64,000 nt of DNA. It comes from Methylotenera_A sp031381645. GTDB lineage: Bacteria > Pseudomonadota > Gammaproteobacteria > Burkholderiales > Methylophilaceae. The notes under the pieces are model-generated. The model did no database searches and was not told where the DNA came from. It worked only from the letters and a program-made list of their open reading frames with translations. How positions within the stretch are numbered: position 1 is the stretch's first letter; each line of letters opens with the position of its first letter. A program made the translations under genes and the position numbers. Below are positions 26,148 through 33,998 of the stretch, piece by piece. The DNA lies in contig JANMYB010000082.1 in the NCBI GenBank assembly GCA_031381645.1, positions 8,261 to 72,260 on the forward strand. The letters run 5' to 3'.

Positions 26148-26759
26148 TTATACGGTTTTGGACTCTTCAGCCATAGCGCTTCGAATGCCTGCTGCTGTGA
26201 AGGCGAATAACGACTTTCCATCATCGACAAGGGCTTCAAAACCACTGCGTGTTTCGTTGTGGATATTGAGGACGTTCCAAGAGAGATGGTTGAGTAGGTT
26301 TTCCAGTTGAACTAAAGCACCCTCAATCTCGGTCAAATTCATCTGGTTGTCTGTGTAGAAGTTGGGGTTTCGGTCGGCTGCGTGATGTGCCACTGCATCA
26401 TGCCGCCAGTTTCTTAGTTTCGATAAAGAACTCCCCTTCTTGGTTAAACTCAATTCGACCTCTGGAATAAGTTGCTTCAATTCTGCTGACCCATATCGCC
26501 GAATTAGAGTTACGAGATTCGGCAACGAGTGCGTACTCTTAGTATTGTCCAGTAGTGTGCCTACTTTGGCAAAAAATCCGTCGAAGACAGCGCGCCATGC
26601 GCGGTCATACAGCATGCTGAATCGCTCAATCACTTCTGGGCTTTGAAGGCGGCCTTGATCTATGCCGCGGAGGAGATGAAAGTAGCTCCATGCGCATGCA
26701 AGATTCTCACCGAGCGCCAAGACGGCAGCGTCGATGTTGGTCTTCTGATCAGCGTTCAT
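26148..26759 (-). CDS. AbiU2-like HEPN-domain protein
   Basis: A 203-residue, mostly helical soluble protein. The layout resembles AbiU2-type HEPN proteins: AWRAVFDGFFAKVGTLLDN (about 54-72), then a leucine/charge-rich segment and LRNWRHDAVAHH at 115-126. Here R119 and H125 fit the HEPN RX4-6H motif that forms the active site of many HEPN ribonucleases. AbiU is known as a phage abortive-infection system in Lactococcus, but many AbiU2-like proteins have no tested function. Its start lies 3 bp beyond the stop of the upstream GST gene. It is flanked downstream by the hairpin-rich element. It looks like an accessory gene appended to the GST gene; that is inference. Confidence 0.65.
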   Translation of the reverse strand: MNADQKTNIDAAVLALGENLACAWSYFHLLRGIDQGRLQSPEVIERFSMLYDRAWRAVFDGFFAKVGTLLDNTKSTHSLPNLVTLIRRYGSAELKQLIPEVELSLTKKGSSLSKLRNWRHDAVAHHAADRNPNFYTDNQMNLTEIEGALVQLENLLNHLSWNVLNIHNETRSGFEALVDDGKSLFAFTAAGIRSAMAEESKTV

Positions 26760-26762
26760 AGC

Positions 26763-27374
26763 TTACCCCACCACTGGCATCGTCTGTTTAAAACTCGGCC
26801 GCTTCACCAAAACACTATAATGCTTCGCCAAATTAGGATAATTATCCTGCCAGTTCAATTGCTTATGCCGTACATCCAAATAACCCAACATACAACCCAA
26901 CGCAATATCAGCCAAACTAAACGTCTCATTCACGCACCATTTTTTCTTGGTGATATCTAAATTCAGCACTTCTAAACCCAGCATCACTTTAGCCATTTGC
27001 TTGTCGATATTGGCTTGCGATTGTTGCTCTGGCGGCCTGCGGCCTTCTAGCATGGCGGCAATGGCGGCATCGCTAATACCGTCGGCAAGTGCCTCCCAGC
27101 GGCGCACCCAAATTTTGCTGCTGTTATCTTGCGGAATTAAATGCGTGCCTGGCGCATGGTTATCTAAATACTCCACAATTACGCGCGAATCGTACAAATT
27201 ATCGCCATCATCCAGAATCAACACAGGGATTTTGCCGAGTGGGTTGTGTTGCTTAAGCGGTGATTCTGGCGCGCCCAACACCACCTCTTGCAATACTAGC
27301 TCGATATGCTTTTCGAGCGCGACGATGCGTACTTTGCGAGCATAAGGGCTGTTTGGCGTATATAAAAGTTTCAT
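26763..27374 (-). CDS. Glutathione S-transferase family protein
   Basis: A 203-residue cytosolic GST. The thioredoxin-like N-terminal domain opens MKLLYTPNSPYARKVRIVALE (shown in part), with the Ser of SPYARK in the position of the catalytic residue. NPLGKIPVLILDDG and the YDSRVIVEYLD motif bind glutathione, and the C-terminal helical domain includes FSLADIALGC. Substrate cannot be inferred. It is divergent from nadC, whose likely start is 48 bp away. Confidence 0.93.
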   Translation of the reverse strand: MKLLYTPNSPYARKVRIVALEKHIELVLQEVVLGAPESPLKQHNPLGKIPVLILDDGDNLYDSRVIVEYLDNHAPGTHLIPQDNSSKIWVRRWEALADGISDAAIAAMLEGRRPPEQQSQANIDKQMAKVMLGLEVLNLDITKKKWCVNETFSLADIALGCMLGYLDVRHKQLNWQDNYPNLAKHYSVLVKRPSFKQTMPVVG

Positions 27375-27409
27375 GATGTTTGCGCGCTTTTTAAATGGCT
27401 TATCTGCAT

Positions 27410-27415
27410 TATAAT
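27410..27415 (+). promoter_or_regulatory. Candidate -10 box of nadC
   Basis: TATAAT lies 7 nt before the conserved nadC start at 27422. Transcription from it would begin at or next to the ATG, so the message may have little or no leader. No good -35 element is evident. Confidence 0.4.
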
Positions 27416-27421
27416 AGAATT

Positions 27422-28336
27422 ATGCCCTCACCCACATTACAACCAATATTCACGCAGCAATTTCCGCGCGGTTCGCAGGCTTTTAATGATCTGGTTAATA
27501 CTAATGTGGCGCTGGCGCTGGCGGAGGACATAGGCGCTGGCGATTTAACTGCGCAATTAATTCCCGCAAATCAAAACTCAGAGGCAACAATTATTTCGCG
27601 CGAAAACGCCATTATTTGCGGCATTGATTGGGTGAATGCATGTTTTTATCAGCTTGATAAAAATAGTCAAATAAAATGGCATGTAAGCGAAGGTGACAAA
27701 ATCGCTGCCAATCAATTACTGTGCGAGATTTCGAGCAATGCGCGCGCACTATTAACAGCTGAGCGTTGCGCTTTAAATTTTTTGCAAACGCTTTCCGCCG
27801 TCGCCACGCAAACGCGTGCCTATGTGGATGCGATTGCTGACACAAATGCGCAAATTTTAGATACGCGCAAAACATTGCCTGGCTTGCGCTTGGCGCAAAA
27901 ATACGCGGTGACTGTGGGCGGCGGATTTAATCAGCGGCTTGCTTTATATGATGGCATTTTAATTAAAGAAAATCATATTATTTCTGCAAAAATCTCTGCC
28001 ATGCAGACCAATATCCATGCGGCTCTCAGGCATGCTTCAAAAATATCAAAAGACACCAAAAATAAAAATATTGGCATTCAAATTGAAGTAGAAAATTTGG
28101 ATGAGTTACAGCAAGCTTTAGACGCAGATGCAACCAGCATTTTGCTGGATAATTTCACATTGTCTGACATGAAAATAGCGGTAAAAATTAACGCAAAAAA
28201 AGCCTTACTGGAGGCCAGCGGCAACGTAAATTTACAAACAGTGCGTGCGATTGCGGAAACGGGTGTGGACAGAATTTCTGTAGGTGCGATCACAAAAAAC
28301 ATCCGCGCCATTGATTTATCGATGCGAATCAAATAG
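27422..28336 (+). CDS. nadC: Nicotinate-nucleotide pyrophosphorylase (carboxylating), QAPRTase
   Basis: Converts quinolinate and PRPP to nicotinate mononucleotide in NAD synthesis. Diagnostic segments are ALAEDIGAGDLTAQLI, LNFLQTLSAVAT, DTRKTLPGLRLAQKYAV, LYDGILIKENHI, IEVENLDEL and ILLDNF. The ATG at 27422 gives 304 residues; an upstream ATG at 27395 would put the start before the likely promoter and adds a non-conserved extension. After ENHI the protein has an unusually long loop (SAMQTNIHAALRHASK) encoded by a copy of the dispersed CAATATCCATGCGG repeat. By recalled comparison with E. coli NadC the loop is about 11 residues longer. Confidence 0.95.
   Translation: MPSPTLQPIFTQQFPRGSQAFNDLVNTNVALALAEDIGAGDLTAQLIPANQNSEATIISRENAIICGIDWVNACFYQLDKNSQIKWHVSEGDKIAANQLLCEISSNARALLTAERCALNFLQTLSAVATQTRAYVDAIADTNAQILDTRKTLPGLRLAQKYAVTVGGGFNQRLALYDGILIKENHIISAKISAMQTNIHAALRHASKISKDTKNKNIGIQIEVENLDELQQALDADATSILLDNFTLSDMKIAVKINAKKALLEASGNVNLQTVRAIAETGVDRISVGAITKNIRAIDLSMRIK
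27999..28035. repeat. Copy of the CAATATCCATGCGG repeat inside nadC
   Basis: GCCATGCAGACCAATATCCATGCGGCTCT-type sequence with the family core at about 28007-28022. It is in frame and contributes Met-Gln-Thr-Asn-Ile-His-Ala-Ala to NadC in a loop before the IEVENLDEL motif. Confidence 0.75.
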
Positions 28337-28348
28337 CATGCAGACAAT

Positions 28349-30151
28349 ATGAATACAACTGAACAGCCATTGACCAAAGCTACTAGCCTTGCGAGATCTA
28401 AAGCCAAGCTTGGTTTGGGCGACGTGTTGCGCATGCTGGTGAATGACGGCAAGCTGAGTAAAGTAGATGCCGAAAAACTATATAAAGATAGGAAACTTGA
28501 TAGCTCGAATCTGCATCCGATTATTATAATTGGTGAGCAAAAGTGGAAAGATTTGCAAACGCCGCACAAATTAATGAACGCGGATTTTTTATCACGCTGG
28601 CTAGCAACGCAAGCTGGACTTGATTTCTACCATATCGATCCACTCAAACTCGATTTCACTTCGGCCGCGCAAATGGTCTCGAAAGCCTACGCCGAGCGCC
28701 TGAAAATTATGCCGATTTCGGCCAAAGGTAATGAGGCAACTATTGCCACCGCCGACCCTTACCAAGTGGATTGGATTCCCGACTTAGAGCGCATTTTGAG
28801 CATGAAAATTAAGCTAGTGGTGGCGAATCCGCTTGAAATTAGCCGCTATCTGCCAGAAATTTACAGTCTTGCGCACTCCATCAACTCTGCCAACACCGCC
28901 AAAGCTGGCCAAATTGTGGGCGTACAAAATTTTGAGCAATTAATTGAGCTGGGCAAAGATAAAAACTTAGATGCCAACGAGCAACACGTGGTGAATATTG
29001 TGGATTGGCTGCTGAAATACGCGTTTGAGCAGCGCGCCAGCGATATTCACTTAGAGCCGCGCCGCAATATGGGCATGATGCGCTTTCGCATTGATGGCGT
29101 GCTGCACCAAGTGTATCAATTGCCGTCGAATATTATGAATGCGATTACCAGCCGCATTAAATTGCTCGGCCGCATGGATATGGTGGAAAAACGTCGCCCG
29201 CAAGATGGTCGCATTAAAACCCTAAGCGGCGATGGCACCGAAATTGAGCTGCGTTTATCCACCATGCCGACCGCGTTTGGCGAGAAATTGGTGATGCGGA
29301 TTTTTACGCCCGATGTGGCGGTGCAAGATTTTCTGAAACTCGGTTTCTCGCAAAAACAAGCCGATTTATGGGCCGATTGGACCAAATCGCCAAACGGCAT
29401 TATTTTGGTCACAGGGCCGACTGGCTCGGGCAAAACGACCACTTTATATTCCACATTGAAGCAGCTCGCCACACCAGAAGTCAACGTGAGCACAGTGGAA
29501 GACCCGATTGAAATGGTGGAGCCCGCGTTTAACCAAATGCAAGTGACGACGAATATTGGCCTAACATTTGCCGATGGCATTCGCACACTGATGCGGCAAG
29601 ACCCAGACATTATTATGGTGGGCGAGATTCGTGATATTGCAACCGCCGATATGGCGATTCAAGCCGCGCTGACTGGGCATTTAGTGCTCTCAACCCTACA
29701 CACCAACGACGCACCTTCTGCCGTCACGCGGCTACTCGATTTGGGCGTCCCTGCCTACTTAATTCACTCTTCCGTGTTAGGCATTATGGCGCAACGCTTG
29801 GTGCGCACGCTGTGTCCAGTTTGCAAAGCACCACATGAAATTAGCGATGCTGAATGGACTTCGATTACACATCCATTTAAAGCCGCAAAACCCAACAGCG
29901 TGATGAAAGCGGTGGGTTGCGTAGATTGTCGCAATACGGGTTATCGCGGCCGTAGCGGCATATATGAAATGCTCACCATTACGCCAAAATTGCGCAAACT
30001 GATTAAACCAGAAACCGATTTAAGTCAGCTCAAAAACCTCGCCTATCAAGAAGGCATGCAACCGCTGATGCTAAATGGCGCTGAGAAAGTCGCGGCTGGA
30101 TTAACGACCATAGAAGAGTTGCTGAAAGTTGCGCCGCCGCTAGATCAATAA
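28349..30151 (+). CDS. GspE/PilB-family secretion or pilus assembly ATPase (orphan paralogue)
   Basis: A 600-residue type II secretion/type IV pilus ATPase. It has an N-terminal MshEN-like region (about 70-190), then the ATPase: GRMDMVEKRRPQDGRI, Walker A GPTGSGKTTTLY, Asp-box TVEDPIEMVEP, Walker B IIMVGEIRD, His-box TGHLVLSTLHTND, and the zinc-binding tetra-Cys module CPVCK...CVDC. It follows nadC by 12 bp. No gsp, msh or pil partners are adjacent and a canonical pilB is present at 57.3 kb. It may therefore power a second pseudopilus or pilus system encoded elsewhere. Assignment to a named subfamily is not possible from sequence alone. Confidence 0.9.
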   Translation: MNTTEQPLTKATSLARSKAKLGLGDVLRMLVNDGKLSKVDAEKLYKDRKLDSSNLHPIIIIGEQKWKDLQTPHKLMNADFLSRWLATQAGLDFYHIDPLKLDFTSAAQMVSKAYAERLKIMPISAKGNEATIATADPYQVDWIPDLERILSMKIKLVVANPLEISRYLPEIYSLAHSINSANTAKAGQIVGVQNFEQLIELGKDKNLDANEQHVVNIVDWLLKYAFEQRASDIHLEPRRNMGMMRFRIDGVLHQVYQLPSNIMNAITSRIKLLGRMDMVEKRRPQDGRIKTLSGDGTEIELRLSTMPTAFGEKLVMRIFTPDVAVQDFLKLGFSQKQADLWADWTKSPNGIILVTGPTGSGKTTTLYSTLKQLATPEVNVSTVEDPIEMVEPAFNQMQVTTNIGLTFADGIRTLMRQDPDIIMVGEIRDIATADMAIQAALTGHLVLSTLHTNDAPSAVTRLLDLGVPAYLIHSSVLGIMAQRLVRTLCPVCKAPHEISDAEWTSITHPFKAAKPNSVMKAVGCVDCRNTGYRGRSGIYEMLTITPKLRKLIKPETDLSQLKNLAYQEGMQPLMLNGAEKVAAGLTTIEELLKVAPPLDQ

Positions 30152-30163
30152 TTAGTTTCAATA

Positions 30164-30212
30164 ATTAGCATCCCTGCGACCCGCATGGATATTGGCTCTC
30201 ATGGCATCTAAT
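30164..30212. repeat. Copy of the CAATATCCATGCGG repeat (reverse orientation)
   Basis: Contains CCGCATGGATATTGG (30181-30195), the reverse complement of the family core, between imperfect arms (TTAGCATCC on the left, GGCATCTAA on the right). It follows the gspE-like stop by about 12 bp, so it may act in transcript termination. Confidence 0.75.
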
Positions 30213-30216
30213 TTGG

Positions 30217-30253
30217 CGTGTGAATAATGCGCTTTAGCGCATATATTCCACGG
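30217..30253 (-). repeat. Second repeat family, copy A (37 bp)
   Basis: Reverse complement matches 37442-37478 at 34 of 37 positions. The centre GCGCTTTAGCGC is itself palindromic in this copy. Confidence 0.8.
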
Positions 30254-30491
30254 ACAAGCCAAGTACTGGCTTAGTTATTTTTGCGCTTAAATTAACTTTT
30301 TCTTTCATTATTTACACGCCAGCTTTTCTGCTTCGGTAAAAGTCCAAACGAAACTCAAAAAATAATCAAAACGACAGATTATTTAATTTTTTGTTAATTT
30401 TGAGTGGTTTAGCAGCCGCCAACCTTGACCAAATGCCCCTAAACCGTTAATGTTCAAGGTTCGATAATTTAATCATTTAATTCAAGGTTTT

Positions 30492-32294
30492 ATGGCATCA
30501 CCCGCAAAAAACGCGAAGGTTAACCCTGTTAGCGCGCAAACTCAATCTGAGCGCTTAAGCGATTCTCACAGAAAATCTGCAAGTCATGACATCAGTGGCG
30601 CTGAAATTGTGATTCGCTGCTTAAACGCCGAAAAAGTCAAATTTGTGTTTGGCTATCCCGGCGGAGCGGTGTTGCACATTTACGATGAAATTTTTAAACA
30701 AAATGGCTTTAAGCATATACTCGTGCGCCACGAGCAAGCGGCGGTACACGCGGCAGATGCGTTCTCGCGTGCGACTGGCGAAGTTGGCGTAGCGCTAGTC
30801 ACAAGCGGCCCTGGCGCGACTAACGCGGTCACTGGCATTGCCACAGCGTATATGGATTCGATTCCGCTTGTAGTCATTAGCGGTCAAGTACCCGTTCCCG
30901 CCATTGGTTTAGATGCGTTTCAAGAAGTCGATATGGTGGGCGTGACGCGCCCATGCGTAAAACATAACTTTTTGGTAAAAGATGTCAAAGACATTGCCGA
31001 AACGATAAAAAAGGCGTTTTATATTGCTAAAACTGGCCGACCAGGCCCAGTTGTAGTGGATATTCCAAAAGATATTACTGCGCACAAAACCAGTTTTCAT
31101 TATCCTGAAACGGTTGAAATGCGTTCGTACAACCCTGTGCTAAAAGGTCACAGCGGGCAAATTAAAAAAGCCATTAAATTATTGCTGGAAGCCAAACGCC
31201 CGATGATTTACACTGGCGGTGGCTTGGTGCTAGGCGATGGCGCGCCAGAGCTGGTAAAACTCGCCCGTACGCTTAATTATCCCGTAACTAACACGCTGAT
31301 GGGTCTGGGCGGCTACCCTGCGACTGATAAGCAATTCGTGGGTATGCTAGGCATGCATGGTACCTATGAAGCCAATATGGCGATGCAAAATTGCGATGTG
31401 TTAATCGCCGTTGGCGCGCGTTTTGACGATCGCGTGATTGGCAACCCAAAACACTTTTTAAGCCAAAAGCGCACCATTATCCATATCGATGTTGATCCAT
31501 CTTCCATCTCGAAACGCGTGAAAGTCGATGTACCCATTGTCGGCCACGTGCAATCGGTGTTGGCGGAAATGAATGAGATTTTGAAAACCGAAAACACTAA
31601 AAACGATATCAGCGACTGGTGGCAGGAAATTAACGAATGGCGCAAAGTGCATGGCGGGCGTTATGAAATGTCTGACATCGTTATCAAACCACAATACGTG
31701 ATTGAAAAATTATGGGAAGTTACCAAAGGCGATGCCTACGTGACCAGTGATGTTGGCCAGCACCAAATGTGGGCGGCGCAATACTACAAGTTTGATAAGC
31801 CGCGCCGCTGGATAAACTCTGGCGGCTTAGGCACCATGGGCGTGGGCTTGCCATACGCAATGGGCTGCCAATTTGCTGATAAAAGCGCGCAAGTGGCTTG
31901 TGTCACTGGTGAAGGTAGCATCCAGATGAATATTCAGGAACTTTCGACCTGTGCGCAATATGGCTTGCCGATTAAAGTAATTTTACTTAACAATCGCTAC
32001 TTGGGCATGGTGCGCCAATGGCAAGAGTTTTTCTACGAAAACAGATACTCAGAATCGTACATGGATAGCTTGCCAGATTTTGTAAAACTAGCCGAATCTT
32101 ATGGTCACGTTGGCATGCAAATTACCAAACCTAGCGACGTGGAAGGCGCATTAAAAGAAGCGTTTGCAAAAAAAGATAAATTTGTATTCATGGATTTTAT
32201 TACCGAACAATCTGAAAATGTGTTCCCAATGGTTGAAAATGGGCGTGGAATATCTGAAATGATTTTAGGAAACGAGAAGAAGGAGAGTAAATAA
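30492..32294 (+). CDS. ilvB: Acetolactate synthase large subunit
   Basis: ThDP-dependent enzyme forming acetolactate or acetohydroxybutyrate, first common step of valine/leucine/isoleucine synthesis. The 600 residues contain the N-terminal ThDP domain (FGYPGGAVLHIYDE, catalytic Glu in VRHEQAAVHAADAFSRA), the FAD-binding middle domain (GARFDDRVIGN) and the C-terminal ThDP/Mg motif GEGSIQMNIQELSTC with NNRYLGMVRQWQ. The N-terminus is about 25 residues longer than the core enzyme. Its stop overlaps the first base of ilvH. Confidence 0.97.
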   Translation: MASPAKNAKVNPVSAQTQSERLSDSHRKSASHDISGAEIVIRCLNAEKVKFVFGYPGGAVLHIYDEIFKQNGFKHILVRHEQAAVHAADAFSRATGEVGVALVTSGPGATNAVTGIATAYMDSIPLVVISGQVPVPAIGLDAFQEVDMVGVTRPCVKHNFLVKDVKDIAETIKKAFYIAKTGRPGPVVVDIPKDITAHKTSFHYPETVEMRSYNPVLKGHSGQIKKAIKLLLEAKRPMIYTGGGLVLGDGAPELVKLARTLNYPVTNTLMGLGGYPATDKQFVGMLGMHGTYEANMAMQNCDVLIAVGARFDDRVIGNPKHFLSQKRTIIHIDVDPSSISKRVKVDVPIVGHVQSVLAEMNEILKTENTKNDISDWWQEINEWRKVHGGRYEMSDIVIKPQYVIEKLWEVTKGDAYVTSDVGQHQMWAAQYYKFDKPRRWINSGGLGTMGVGLPYAMGCQFADKSAQVACVTGEGSIQMNIQELSTCAQYGLPIKVILLNNRYLGMVRQWQEFFYENRYSESYMDSLPDFVKLAESYGHVGMQITKPSDVEGALKEAFAKKDKFVFMDFITEQSENVFPMVENGRGISEMILGNEKKESK

Positions 32295-32785
32295 TGAAAC
32301 ATATCGTTTCTCTCCTCATGGAAAACGAAGCCGGCGGCTTATCTCGCGTAGCAGGCTTATTCTCTGCGCGCGGTTATAATATTGAGTCTCTCACTGTTGC
32401 AGCTACTGAAGACCCAACCATGTCGCGCATGACCATTGTTACCAGCGGCTCAGATGAAGTCATCGAGCAAATTATCAAGCAACTCAATAAACTGGTTGAT
32501 GTCATCAAAGTGCTGGATTTAAACGATGGCAAATATATCGAGCGCGAGCTGATGTTGGTGAAAGTGAAGGCGACCACAGCTTACCGAGAAGAAATGAAGC
32601 GCATGTGCGATATTTTTCGCGGCCGTATTATTGATGTGGCAGATGGCAGTTTTACTATTGAGCTTACCGGCTCTGGCACTAAATTAGACGCTTTTATCGA
32701 AAGCTTAGACAAAACTGCGATTTTAGAAACGGTGCGCACAGGCGCATCGGGTATAGGTCGTGGCGACAGAATTTTAAAAATATAG
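32294..32785 (+). CDS. ilvH: Acetolactate synthase small (regulatory) subunit
   Basis: A 163-residue regulatory subunit. The N-terminal ACT domain (HIVSLLMENEAGGLSRVAGL, GYNIESLTVA) binds valine for feedback inhibition, and the C-terminal domain (ELMLVKVKA, IELTGSGTKLDAFI) activates the large subunit. GAGAAGGAGAG just before the ATG is a strong ribosome site. It lies in the ilvB-ilvH-ilvC order, 49 bp before ilvC. Confidence 0.97.
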   Translation: MKHIVSLLMENEAGGLSRVAGLFSARGYNIESLTVAATEDPTMSRMTIVTSGSDEVIEQIIKQLNKLVDVIKVLDLNDGKYIERELMLVKVKATTAYREEMKRMCDIFRGRIIDVADGSFTIELTGSGTKLDAFIESLDKTAILETVRTGASGIGRGDRILKI

Positions 32786-32834
32786 ATTTATAAATTTAAT
32801 TAACATTTAAGCAATTGTATTTAAAGGAAAAGAA

Positions 32835-33851
32835 ATGAAAGTTTATTACGACAAAGACGCAGACCTTAACTTAATCAAAGCCAAAAAAGTAACCATCGTT
32901 GGTTATGGTTCACAAGGTCACGCACACGCAGCCAACCTAAAAGATAGCGGTGTTAGCGTCACCATTGGCTTACGTAAAGGCGGTAGCTCATGGGCTAAAG
33001 CTGTTGCTGCTGGCCACAATGTGCAAGACATTGCCGATGCTGTAAAAGGTGCGGATGTCATTATGCTATTAATACCTGACGAAACTATGTCGCAAATTTT
33101 TGTAGCGGATGTTGCAGACAACTTAAAGCAAGGCGCTACTTTAGCCTTTGCACACGGCTTTAACATTCACTATAACCAAATTACGCCACGCGCAGATTTG
33201 GATGTGATTATGATTGCGCCAAAGGGTCCAGGTCATACCGTGCGTTCAGAGTTTTTAAAAGGTGGCGGTGTGCCTTCACTCATCGCCGTATATCAAGATA
33301 AATCAGGCAAAGCCAAAGCGCTTGCGCTTTCATATGCAGCCGCCAACGGCGGCACCAAAGGTGGCGTAATTGAAACAGATTTCCGTGAAGAAACAGAAAC
33401 CGATTTGTTCGGCGAACAAGCGGTATTGTGCGGTGGCGCAGTTGAACTAGTTAAAGCTGGCTTTGAAACGCTAGTAGAAGCAGGCTACGCACCAGAAATG
33501 GCTTACTTTGAGTGCTTGCACGAACTTAAATTAATCGTGGATTTGATGTACGAAGGTGGCATTGCCAACATGAACTATTCCATCTCAAATAACGCAGAAT
33601 ATGGCGAATATGTGACTGGCCCACAAGTGATTAACGATCAATCACGTGCCGCCATGAAAGTTGCATTAGCTAATATTCAAAACGGTAACTACGCAAAACA
33701 ATTCATTTTAGAAGGTCGCACCAACTACCCTGAAATGACTGCTCGTCGCCGTTTGAATGCGGCGCACCCAATTGAACAAGTGGGCGGTCAATTACGCGCC
33801 ATGATGCCTTGGATTGCTAAAAACAAATTGGTTGATCAATCTAAAAACTAA
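32835..33851 (+). CDS. ilvC: Ketol-acid reductoisomerase (class I)
   Basis: Mg- and NADPH-dependent isomerase/reductase, second step of branched-chain amino acid synthesis. The Rossmann motif VGYGSQGHAHAANLKDSG and the NADPH-specific loop LRKGGSSW are at the N-terminus. Metal ligands are in TDLFGEQAVLCGG and YFECLHELKLIVDLMYEGG. At 338 residues it is the short class I form. AAAGGAAAAG precedes the start, and a strong terminator follows 14 bp after the stop. Confidence 0.98.
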   Translation: MKVYYDKDADLNLIKAKKVTIVGYGSQGHAHAANLKDSGVSVTIGLRKGGSSWAKAVAAGHNVQDIADAVKGADVIMLLIPDETMSQIFVADVADNLKQGATLAFAHGFNIHYNQITPRADLDVIMIAPKGPGHTVRSEFLKGGGVPSLIAVYQDKSGKAKALALSYAAANGGTKGGVIETDFREETETDLFGEQAVLCGGAVELVKAGFETLVEAGYAPEMAYFECLHELKLIVDLMYEGGIANMNYSISNNAEYGEYVTGPQVINDQSRAAMKVALANIQNGNYAKQFILEGRTNYPEMTARRRLNAAHPIEQVGGQLRAMMPWIAKNKLVDQSKN

Positions 33852-33865
33852 CTTTCTTTAGTATT

Positions 33866-33893
33866 AAAAAGGGCAAGTTTACTTGCCCTTTTT
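33866..33893 (+). terminator. Rho-independent terminator of the ilvBHC operon
   Basis: Perfect 13-bp stem AAAAAGGGCAAGT (33866-33878) with ACTTGCCCTTTTT (33881-33893), two-base centre, and a T tract after it. Confidence 0.93.
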
Positions 33894-33906
33894 AATTTTA
33901 GTCCAT

Positions 33907-33976
33907 CATTCCGACGAAAGTCGGAGTCCAGCGGCGTATAATTTAAAGCCACAAGATTCCGACTTTCGTCGGAATG
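33907..33976. repeat. Inverted repeat of CATTCCGACGAAAGTCGG hairpins
   Basis: Left arm CATTCCGACGAAAGTCGG (33907-33924) and right arm (33959-33976) are perfect complements over 18 bp. Each arm alone also folds as CCGAC-GAAA-GTCGG or the complementary form. It sits 13 bp after the ilvC terminator and 22 bp before the psd start. Confidence 0.85.
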
Positions 33977-33998
33977 ACAATGAACTTGGAAAGCATAA

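Larger units (their letters stand above)
30152..30491. other. Intergenic region between gspE-like gene and ilvB, with repeats
   Basis: A 340-bp gap with no credible ORF. Near the gspE-like stop lies a reverse-oriented copy of the CCGCATGGATATTGG repeat (about 30164-30212), then one copy of a second repeat (30217-30253). Further on, ACTCAAAA (30353-30360) can pair with TTTTGAGT (30398-30405). An inverted repeat AACCTTGA (30421-30428) with TCAAGGTT (30454-30461) lies 30-70 bp before ilvB and may be regulatory. No leader peptide rich in Ile/Val/Leu codons was seen. Confidence 0.7.

Noticed and set aside
29116..29610. 164-codon reverse-strand frame over the gspE-like gene
   Set aside because: Overlaps the Walker A/B region of a clear ATPase gene.
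30262..30491. Leader-peptide attenuator for ilvB
   Set aside because: No short ORF rich in Ile/Val/Leu codons followed by alternative hairpins was found.
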